DNA of 64,000 bases from Termitidicoccus mucosus (GTDB lineage: Bacteria; Verrucomicrobiota; Verrucomicrobiia; Opitutales; Opitutaceae). Both the position numbers and the translations under genes were made by a program. Shown one piece after another: positions 57,272 to 64,000 of this stretch; position 1 is the first letter of the stretch; every line of letters starts with the position of its first letter. The stretch is from the NCBI RefSeq assembly GCF_038725785.1, contig NZ_CP109796.1, forward strand, positions 3,782,001 to 3,846,000, read 5' to 3'. The notes beneath the pieces are model-generated. The model had not been told where the DNA came from, did no database searches, and worked only from the letters and a program-made list of their open reading frames with translations.

Positions 57272-59122
57272 ATGAAAACCACCAAACTATCACTCACCCG
57301 CTGCCTCGCGACCTTCGCGGCGGCGCTTCTCATCGCGCTGGGCGCGCCCGCCGCCGCCACCGCGCAGCCGGAGTCGGCTGCATCCGCCGTCCCTGCGTCC
57401 GTCCTCGTCACGCTCGACCCGCAAGGCGGCGCGTTCCCCGCCGCCGCCGCCAACGCCAACGCCGCCACGCCCGCCACCCTCGCCGTCACGCCCGGCGAAG
57501 CCTACGGCGCGCTCCCCGTGCCCGCGCGCGACGGCCACGTCTTCCACGGCTGGTGGACGCTCCCCGACGGCACCGGCGCGCTCATCACGCCCGGCACCCT
57601 CGTGCCGGTGCCGGCAAACACCGCCGCCGCCGCGCCCGCGTCCGCCAGCGACACCGCCCTCACGCTTTACGCCAAATGGTCGCCCGCCGCCGCGTCCGTG
57701 GCCGCCGCCGCTCCCGCCGCTCCCGCGCCTGCCGCCGCCGCGCTTCCCGACGAAATCATAGACGTCTCCCTGCTTGTTCCCGGCACGGGCACAATCCGCG
57801 GCAACGGCTGGCAGTTCCAGTCCACCGGCACTGGCCACGCCAACATCAACACGGTGTATCTCTTTAATTATGCCTACAATTTCATCCTGACCGGCACCGG
57901 CGCGGCCGGCGTGGATGTGGAAGCGTATCGGTGGTCCGGCACGCCAGCCTGCACCATCACCCTCGACAACCTCTCGCTCACCGGCATCCGGGGCCGGTCC
58001 CTTGCCTCGATGAGCTTAAAGACGGACGGCGGAAACCTCACCATTTACGCGAAAAACAACACGGTCATCACCGGACGTTCCCCGGCAGGCGGCATTTGGG
58101 TTAGCGCCACCGGCGCCACCACCGGCACGCTCACCCTCGACCTCGCCCCCGGCGCCGTGCTCGACACCACCAGCGCCGACGGCGGCGGCCTCACCTGCAG
58201 CGGCACCGCCGCCGGCGCCGCCCTCGTCGTGCAAGGCTCCGGCACGCTCAACGCCCTCACCGCCAGCGGCACCGACGTTTTTGGCACGTCCATTGGGGAT
58301 GCCCTCTTCGGCTACCGCGTGCCCGCCGCGGGCATCCTCGTGGAAGGCCCCGTGCTCCTCACCGGCAGCGTCGCCGTCAACGCCATCGGCGGCAACTACT
58401 CCGGCACCTACACCACCCCATCCAACTACGCCCCCGGCGACGGCGTGCGCGCCGCCGCGCTCACCCTCGACGGCGCGGCCCGCCTCACCGCCGCCGCCGG
58501 CAGCTACACCGGCACGCTCACCGCCTCCGGCTCCGGGCGCACCGGCGGCAACGGCATCGTCCTCTTCGCCGCCTCCGCCACCGCGCCCGCCGCGCTCACC
58601 GTCAACTCCACCGCCGCAAACGCCCTCGTCGCCACCGGCGGCGCCACCGCCGCCTCCGGTGCCGTCCCCGCGTGGACCGGCAACGGCGTCGCCGCCATTG
58701 ACATAAATTATCCGACCGACCTCGTCATCAGCGGCACCGGCCAAATCAAAACCGCCGGCCACAACGGCGTTTATTCCGACGGCGACCTCGCCATCAACGG
58801 CGGCAAAATCACCGCCGAGGGCCGCGGCTCCGGCTACGCCCTCCACGCCGCCGGTGGCGTCGCCACCGGCACCGTCACCCTCGCCAACACCGCCGCCCTC
58901 ATCGTCACCGCCACCAACCGCGACACCCCCGCCAACATCGTCAAAGGCACGCTCGTTGACCCCGGCCACAAACTAAACGCCACCGGCACGACGACCGGCA
59001 CCGGTGGCACCGGAAATAATAACAACACCGGCGGCGGCGGTGGTGGCGCGCCCTCGCTCCCCTTGCTGGCGCTCCTCGCCCTCCTCGCCGCCCTCCGCGC
59101 GAGGAAAACCACCCGCGAATAA
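57272..59122 (+). CDS. Exported protein with InlB-like repeat, carbohydrate-binding-like region and membrane tail
   Basis: 616 residues from ATG 57272. Signal peptide ends near ATAQP. Residues about 45-140 form an InlB B-repeat-like unit (VLVTLDPQGG, GHVFHGWWTLPDGTGALITPGT, ALTLYAKWSP). Residues about 160-580 are beta-helix or DUF4353-like (ITLDNLSLTGI..., GGKITAEGRG) with Ser/Thr/Gly repeats. The C-terminus is Gly-rich, then GGGGGGAPS, a hydrophobic helix and an Arg/Lys end, nearly identical in form to the tail of the giant protein at 924-7919. Probably a cell-surface adhesin or glycan binder. Confidence 0.8.
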   Translation: MKTTKLSLTRCLATFAAALLIALGAPAAATAQPESAASAVPASVLVTLDPQGGAFPAAAANANAATPATLAVTPGEAYGALPVPARDGHVFHGWWTLPDGTGALITPGTLVPVPANTAAAAPASASDTALTLYAKWSPAAASVAAAAPAAPAPAAAALPDEIIDVSLLVPGTGTIRGNGWQFQSTGTGHANINTVYLFNYAYNFILTGTGAAGVDVEAYRWSGTPACTITLDNLSLTGIRGRSLASMSLKTDGGNLTIYAKNNTVITGRSPAGGIWVSATGATTGTLTLDLAPGAVLDTTSADGGGLTCSGTAAGAALVVQGSGTLNALTASGTDVFGTSIGDALFGYRVPAAGILVEGPVLLTGSVAVNAIGGNYSGTYTTPSNYAPGDGVRAAALTLDGAARLTAAAGSYTGTLTASGSGRTGGNGIVLFAASATAPAALTVNSTAANALVATGGATAASGAVPAWTGNGVAAIDINYPTDLVISGTGQIKTAGHNGVYSDGDLAINGGKITAEGRGSGYALHAAGGVATGTVTLANTAALIVTATNRDTPANIVKGTLVDPGHKLNATGTTTGTGGTGNNNNTGGGGGGAPSLPLLALLALLAALRARKTTRE

Positions 59123-59131
59123 CAAAACCGG

Positions 59132-59549
59132 GCCGATAAATTAACCACGGAGACACGGAGGACACGGAGTCATGAAAGAGAATTTTATTAAAAAACTCCC
59201 TCCGAACTCCATGTCCTCCGTGCCTCCGTGGTTAAATAAAACCGAACCAATAAATTGAACCACAAAGAACGCAGAAAACGCAAAGACTGATAAATATGAT
59301 TTTTCCATGAGTTCTTTGCGTTCTTTGCGGTTAATTAAAAACGAACCATTATTTCTAACAGAAGGAAACGAAGGGAACCAGGAAAACCATAATCATAAAA
59401 TGTATTCTTCGTTCACTTCGTTTCCTTCTGTTCAATAAAGATTGAACCAAAAAATTTAACCGCAAAGAACGCAATGGGCGCAAAAAATGATCATACTCCT
59501 CCCTGCGTTCTTTGCGTTCTCTGCGGTTAATAAAAAAACACCCGAACTT
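59132..59549. repeat. Palindromic array 7
   Basis: Four units: ACCACGGAGACACGGAGGACACGG facing its complement; ACCACAAAGAACGCAG facing CTTTGCGTTCTTTGCGG; AACAGAAGGAAACGAAGGG; and AACCGCAAAGAACGCAATGG. The joints are AAACCGAACCAATAAATTG, AAAAACGAACCATTATTT, AAAGATTGAACCAAAAAATTT and AAAACACCCGAACTTAAAT. The 443-base gap has no gene. Confidence 0.85.
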
Positions 59550-59565
59550 AAATTTTTCCTCCATC

Positions 59566-60426
59566 ATGAACACACATAACAAACAACACACCAAGCCGCT
59601 GGCCCTCGCCGCCGCGCTTCTCATCACGCTGGGCGCGCTCGCCGCGCCCGCGTCCGCCGCCTCGGATTTCGAGGGGCGCATCGACATGAAAATCAGCAAC
59701 CCGCAATCCAAGGAAAACAACAACGCCGTCATCAGCACCTATATAAAAATGCCGAAACTGCGCATCGAGATGAATGCCGCGCTCGACGTGAGCGGCACCG
59801 CCGCCAAGCCCGGCAAAAAGCAGGCGCAGGAGTTTGCCATGACGATCATCACCGACACCGAGACCGAGGAAAACCTCATCCTCATGCCGCAGCAGAAAAT
59901 GTATATGGTGTCGAAAGGCAACCGCGGCAACGCCTCCGCGTCCGGCCAGGCCGAGGACGCCTACAAGCCCACCGGACGCACCGACACCATCCTCGGCCAT
60001 CGCGTCGAGGAATACGCCAGCACCGGCTCCGGCGAATACACGGAAATGTGGCTCGCCAGCGGCCTCGGCGCCTTCCGCATGGCCGGCACCGGCCCGAACG
60101 CCAGGCAGCAGGAAAAGAAAGGCTGGGAAAAATTCCTGGAGGAGAAGGGCCTGTTCCCGCTGAAAGTCACCACCTATAAAAAGGAGGGCGACGACAAGAT
60201 GATGTATCAAATGGAGGTGATCAAAATCGAAAAAGGCAGCCAGCCCGACTCGCTCTTCGTCCCTCCCGCCGATTACAAAAGACTCGACATGGGCGGCATG
60301 TTCGGCGGCATGTCGGACGCCATGAAGGACGCCGCCGCCGAAAGCGCCAAGGAAGGCGCGAAGGATGCCGCCAAGCAAAAAGCCAAAAGCAGCGTCTGGG
60401 ACCGGCTCAAGAATCTCGGGAAATAA
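59566..60426 (+). CDS. Exported DUF4412-like protein
   Basis: 286 residues from ATG 59566. Signal peptide ends near ASAAS. FEGRIDMKISNPQ, then PKLRIEMNAALD, ILMPQQKMYMVSKG and FPLKVTTYKKEGDDKMMYQMEVIKIEKG match DUF4412, a lipid-binding-like exported family. The last 50 residues are a Lys/Ala-rich helix. Function unknown. Confidence 0.75.
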   Translation: MNTHNKQHTKPLALAAALLITLGALAAPASAASDFEGRIDMKISNPQSKENNNAVISTYIKMPKLRIEMNAALDVSGTAAKPGKKQAQEFAMTIITDTETEENLILMPQQKMYMVSKGNRGNASASGQAEDAYKPTGRTDTILGHRVEEYASTGSGEYTEMWLASGLGAFRMAGTGPNARQQEKKGWEKFLEEKGLFPLKVTTYKKEGDDKMMYQMEVIKIEKGSQPDSLFVPPADYKRLDMGGMFGGMSDAMKDAAAESAKEGAKDAAKQKAKSSVWDRLKNLGK

Positions 60427-60459
60427 CCCCGCCCCGCCCGGACAAACGATGCGACTATA

Positions 60460-60890
60460 TTTAAACATGGAGATACAGAGACCGGGGAAAGTTCTTTAAT
60501 AAATTCTCTTTCATAACTCCGTGCCCTCCGTGTCTCCGTGGTTGATTTATTGGTTCGTTTTTATTGAACAGAAGGAAACGAAGGGAACGAAGAATACCTT
60601 TTTATGATTATTATCTTCTTTGTTCCCTTTGTTTCCTTCTGTTAAAAATAATGGTTTGTTTTTGCCGTCCACAAATTACACGGATTCGCACGGATTATTT
60701 TTATAATTTATTTTTCAATCTGTGTTAATCTGTAAAATCCGTGGACAGTTTATCGGTTCGGTTGTTATTAACAGCAAAGGCGCAAAGTCCGCGAAGGGGC
60801 GCGAAGGTTTTTGAAGGGTTTGTTTTCTTCGCGAAACTTTTCCGCGCTTTGCTCCTTTGCTGTTAATTTAGTGACTCGTTTTATTTCACC
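60460..60890. repeat. Palindromic array 8, junctions in reverse orientation
   Basis: Units: ACGGAG type (60460-60545), AACAGAAGG type (about 60566-60648), a CCACAAATTACACGGATTC type (60670-60748) and an AACAGCAAAGGCGCAAAG type (60769-60868). The joints read TTATTGGTTCG, AATGGTTTG, TTATCGGTTCGG and TTAGTGACTCG, the reverse complement of the usual motif. Confidence 0.8.
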
Positions 60891-60930
60891 ATCCGGGTTT
60901 CCAGAAGATTGGCACGACACCCTTTTCCGA

Positions 60931-63066
60931 ATGCCCACAACGAAACCATCCGCGCGCCTGCGCGCCGTCGCGCCGTTTGTCATCGCCGTCGCCGTCACGC
61001 TGTTGTTCGCCGCCAGCGGCATCACCGACGCGCTCGACCGCGCGTGGTTCGATCTGCTCCAGCGCGCCCTCGCCCGGAGCGGGCCCGCGCCGGACGACAC
61101 CGCCATCGTGCTCGTGGACGAGCAGTCGTTGCAAGCCCTCGGCGCCGATCCCTACGCCATGCGCTGGCCGTGGCCGCGCCGCGCCTTCGCGGGGCTTTTC
61201 ACCGCGCTGCACCGCGCGGGTGCGAGGCACGTCGTGGCGGATTTTCTTTTTCTGGAAAACTCCTCCGACGCTGCGGACGACGCGTTGCTCGGCTCCGCCG
61301 CCGCAGGTTTGCGCGACATCACGCTCGGCGCGCTGCGCCGGCCCGCCCCCGGCGCGCCGCCCGCGCTGCCTGTCGTATGGCCGGAGGCGTTTCGCCGGGA
61401 ACACGCCTCTTTTTTCGACGGCGGCACCGCCCGGTCGCGCTGGGGCTGGGTTGATGTTTCGCCCGATGCCGACGGCATCCAGCGCCGCTACACGCCCGCC
61501 GGTTCGCTGGGCGCGGCGGCGCTGGCGGAAAACAAACATATGCCCGGCGGCGAGCATCTCCTGCGCTGGGCCGGCGGGCTTGAACAGCTCAAGGCGCGCG
61601 GCGTGCCCGTGCTGCCCGCCGCGCCTTTCGCCGCAGCGGGCATGGCGATTCTAAACGAAGCATGCGCGCGCACCGGCGAGTTCGAAAATCCCGCCGCGCT
61701 CGGCGCCGCCATCGGGACGGAGCCCGCTCCTGTCGGCGGAATTTTCGAGCGCGTGCGCGGGCGCGTGGTGTTCGTAGGGGCCAACGCGGCGGGCGCCTTC
61801 GACGCCATCGCCACGCCCGCCGACGCGCCGGAGCCGGGTGTCATCGCGCATTGGACGGCGTTCGCCAACCTGCGCGCCGGCACCCTCACGCGCGACGCGG
61901 GCCGCGCTCCCGTGCTGGCGGCGGCGCTGGCGGCGATGCTCGCCGTGGCGCACGCCTCCCCTCGCCGGCGGCGAGGCCGGGCGGACGGCGGACATTCCCC
62001 GCAGGCAGGCGGGCTGCGCGCGCCCGCCGCCGTCGCCGTCGCGGTGACGCTGCTCGCGCTCCCCGGCGGCGCGGCGCTGCTGCATTTCGGCAACATCTGG
62101 CTCGCGCCGTCCCTCGTCGTCATCGGCTCGGTGGCCGCGTTCGGCGCCGGTGTCGCCGACGGTTATTTGCGCGAACGCGCGCTCAAGCGCGAAATCCAGA
62201 CGTGGTTCGGCGCCTATGTGTCGCCCGCCGTGGTTGAAAAATTGATACGCGATCCCGGCTCGCTCGCGCTCGGCGGCGAGCGGCGCGAACTGACGGTGTT
62301 TTTTTCGGACATCGCCGGCTTCACCTCGCTCAGCGAGCGGCTGGACTCCGCGCAACTCGTCGCGCTCGTGAACGGCTACCTGCACGAGTTCAGCGAGGGC
62401 GTGCTCGCGCACGGCTGCTACATCGACAAATACATCGGCGACGCGCTCATGGGCGTCTTCGGCGCGCCCGGGCCGCTGGAAAACCACGCGCTCGCCGCAT
62501 GCCGTGCCGCGCTCGAATGCCGCCGCCGGCTCGACGCCATCAACGAGCGTCTCGAACGCGACCACGGCATGCGGCTGGGCGTGCGCATCGGCATCAACAC
62601 CGGCCCGATGGTCGTCGGCAACGTGGGCACGGAGAAAAAGAAAAACTACACCGTGCTCGGCGACGCGGTGAACCTCGCCGCGCGCCTCGAAAGCGCAAAC
62701 AAGCAGTTCGGCACCGGCATCCTCATCGGCCCGCTCACCGCCGCGCGCGTGGCCGGGCTGCTGGCGACGCGCCCCGTCGGCCTGCTCCGCGTGAAAGGCA
62801 AGGCCGAGGCCGTGGCCGTGCACGAGCTCGTGGGCGAGCCCGATTCGCTCACCGCCGCGCAACGCGGGCACCTGGGTGCCTGCGCGGAGGGTTTCGCGGC
62901 GTGGTGCGAACGCCGTTTCGCCGATGCCGCCGCCGCCTACGCCCGCGCGGTCGCGCTCCGTGCCGACGACACCGTCTCCGCGCGCTACCACGAGGCCGCG
63001 CTCACCCTCGCCGCCAGTCCGCCCCCGGAGGATTGGGACCCGGTGATCGAGCTGCATTCAAAATGA
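60931..63066 (+). CDS. CHASE2-domain adenylate cyclase (class III)
   Basis: 711 residues from ATG 60931. N-terminal helix, then a CHASE2 sensor domain (VLVDEQSLQALGADPYAMRWPWPRRAFAGLF...), membrane helices near 325-410, and a C-terminal cyclase domain. Both metal Asp residues are present (D460 in FFSDIAGFTS, D504 in YIGDALMG), with Lys500 (IDKYIGDA) consistent with ATP specificity, and NTGPMVVGNVG and DAVNLAARLES. It makes cAMP in response to an extracytoplasmic signal. The loop before the last helices (RRRRGRADGGHSPQAG) looks like an inserted repeat. Confidence 0.93.
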   Translation: MPTTKPSARLRAVAPFVIAVAVTLLFAASGITDALDRAWFDLLQRALARSGPAPDDTAIVLVDEQSLQALGADPYAMRWPWPRRAFAGLFTALHRAGARHVVADFLFLENSSDAADDALLGSAAAGLRDITLGALRRPAPGAPPALPVVWPEAFRREHASFFDGGTARSRWGWVDVSPDADGIQRRYTPAGSLGAAALAENKHMPGGEHLLRWAGGLEQLKARGVPVLPAAPFAAAGMAILNEACARTGEFENPAALGAAIGTEPAPVGGIFERVRGRVVFVGANAAGAFDAIATPADAPEPGVIAHWTAFANLRAGTLTRDAGRAPVLAAALAAMLAVAHASPRRRRGRADGGHSPQAGGLRAPAAVAVAVTLLALPGGAALLHFGNIWLAPSLVVIGSVAAFGAGVADGYLRERALKREIQTWFGAYVSPAVVEKLIRDPGSLALGGERRELTVFFSDIAGFTSLSERLDSAQLVALVNGYLHEFSEGVLAHGCYIDKYIGDALMGVFGAPGPLENHALAACRAALECRRRLDAINERLERDHGMRLGVRIGINTGPMVVGNVGTEKKKNYTVLGDAVNLAARLESANKQFGTGILIGPLTAARVAGLLATRPVGLLRVKGKAEAVAVHELVGEPDSLTAAQRGHLGACAEGFAAWCERRFADAAAAYARAVALRADDTVSARYHEAALTLAASPPPEDWDPVIELHSK

Positions 63067-63127
63067 GAACCTTGTCACAAACCATCTGCGGGCGCCCGTC
63101 CGCGGTTGAAAAAATGCCCGTCAGACC

Positions 63128-63646
63128 ATGAAAACCACCACTAGAACCACCATGAAAACATCCGCATTCATCCTGCTAATCCCGCTCCTGCTTGCCGCCG
63201 CCCCGGCGGCGCGGGCCGCGTTCGCCAAGGGCGACACCGCCTACGCCAAACGTCTGGAGACCCTGCTGCTCACCGGGCCGGGGCCGTTTGCCGGGGCCGG
63301 CGGCAAGGTCGCCTTCGGCGCGCCGCTTAAAATCGAGGAGATGCGCGGCTCGTGGCTGCGCGTGTCGGCCAAAAAACCGAAGACCGCCGGCTGGGTCTAT
63401 GCCGGCAACGTCGCCGGTGAAAAACCGTCCATCCCGCCCGCCTCGGGCATGACGGCGGACACCGCGTCGGGCACCGCCGTCGCCGCCGCCGCGCGCCCCC
63501 TCACGCGCATCGCGGGCGACTACGCGGAAAAACGCAGCCTCGACCCCGGCGGCGACGAGTGGCTGACCGCGTTTGCCGCGGCCATCGTCGAGGAGGACAT
63601 CATCATCTGGCTCATCGAAAACAAGAAAGGGGAATACCAGCAATGA
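63128..63646 (+). CDS. Exported SH3-like domain protein
   Basis: 172 residues from ATG 63128; ATG 63152 is also possible. Signal peptide (FILLIPLLLAAAPAARA). An SH3-like barrel (LLTGPGPFAGAGGKVAFGAPLKIEEMRGSWLRVSAKKPKTAGWVYAGNV) followed by a Thr/Ala linker and an acidic end. Bacterial SH3 domains bind peptidoglycan. The stop overlaps the next start (ATGA). Confidence 0.78.
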   Translation: MKTTTRTTMKTSAFILLIPLLLAAAPAARAAFAKGDTAYAKRLETLLLTGPGPFAGAGGKVAFGAPLKIEEMRGSWLRVSAKKPKTAGWVYAGNVAGEKPSIPPASGMTADTASGTAVAAAARPLTRIAGDYAEKRSLDPGGDEWLTAFAAAIVEEDIIIWLIENKKGEYQQ

Positions 63647-64000
63647 AACCGCGTTTTTTTAAAACACACATTCGTGCCATCGCCGCCGGCGCCGTGATCG
63701 CTCTCGCATCGGCGGGCATTGCGCGCGCCGGCCTGCTGGACAAAATCCGCGACGCGGGCGGCGCCCTCCAAAAGGCAAAGGACACCACGCAAAAGGCCGC
63801 GACCGTGACGAAAAAAACCAAGCGCGTCGCCGACGGCGTGCGGGGTTTCCCGCTGGAGCAGGAAATCGCGCTGGGCGAGGCCGTCTCGCTCGAAATCACC
63901 GCCCGCTTCGGCGGCGTCTGGCGGGACGAGGAGGCCACGCGCCGCGTCAACCTCCTCGGCAAGGCCCTCGCCCGCTACTGCGACCGGCAGGAACTCGGCT
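63643..64000 (+). CDS. M48-like exported metalloprotease, N-terminal part only
   Basis: 119 residues visible. Signal peptide (AAGAVIALASAGIARA), a Lys/Ala-rich helix, and QEIALGEAVSLEITARFGGVWRDEEATRRVNLLGKALARYC, which matches the start of BepA/M48 family proteases. The zinc HExxH motif would lie beyond the window. Translationally coupled to the SH3-like gene. Confidence 0.72.
   Translation, partial: MKPRFFKTHIRAIAAGAVIALASAGIARAGLLDKIRDAGGALQKAKDTTQKAATVTKKTKRVADGVRGFPLEQEIALGEAVSLEITARFGGVWRDEEATRRVNLLGKALARYCDRQELG

Overview
This window is a high-GC, gene-dense bacterial chromosome segment. The gene content points to a Gram-negative member of Verrucomicrobiota, most likely Opitutaceae: two large TonB-dependent receptors, giant Ig-repeat surface proteins, WD40 Ser/Thr kinases next to an ECF-like sigma factor, MMPL/LolA lipid export, and very abundant intergenic palindromes. 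The taxonomic placement is inferred from content, not from a marker search. I saw no rRNA, tRNA or CRISPR array.

Layout. (1) 1-12.4 kb: the 3' half of a NapH/NapG-like polyferredoxin, then, on the minus strand, a 2331-residue exported mosaic protein (metalloprotease, Ig repeats, RCC1 propeller, NHL propeller, C-terminal membrane tail), a thioredoxin-fold lipoprotein and a TonB-dependent receptor. (2) 12.5-20.2 kb, minus strand: a WYL regulator - SnoaL - SDR operon, holA, a multi-membrane glycosyltransferase, a sigma-54 response regulator and a MazG-like NTP pyrophosphohydrolase. (3) 20.3-21.9 kb: a small terminator-linked ORF, an Hsp20-type chaperone, and the MTA/SAH nucleosidase mtnN. (4) 22.0-31.6 kb, plus strand: a tightly packed nine-gene operon (ACP, ketosynthase, chain-length-factor-like ketosynthase, two acyltransferases, GT2, LolA-like carrier, MMPL exporter, B12-binding radical SAM enzyme). 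It resembles part of an aryl-polyene-type lipid pathway but lacks reductase, dehydratase and ligase genes. (5) 31.8-36.9 kb: an SGNH hydrolase, htpG, a tyrosine recombinase and a kilobase with no recognisable gene. (6) 37.0-64.0 kb, all plus strand: an Oar-like TonB receptor, a sigma factor, two paralogous zinc-ribbon/kinase/WD40 proteins, then a run of small exported lipoproteins, beta-barrel proteins, a Cys-repeat protein, a protein with the same C-terminal tail as the giant one, a DUF4412-like protein, a CHASE2 adenylate cyclase, an SH3-like protein and the start of an M48-like protein.

Two things stand out. First is the lipid operon of region 4, with its terminal B12/radical-SAM gene. Second is region 6: almost every intergenic gap from 40.3 to 60.9 kb is filled with palindromic units of several unrelated sequences, all joined by one short junction motif close to AAAACCGAACCAATAAA. 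Other palindromic repeat families occupy the left half of the window, and at least one has been inserted in frame into a coding sequence. Region 6 may also be a regulatory module (sigma factor plus two kinases) governing an exported protein set; that link is inference from synteny only.
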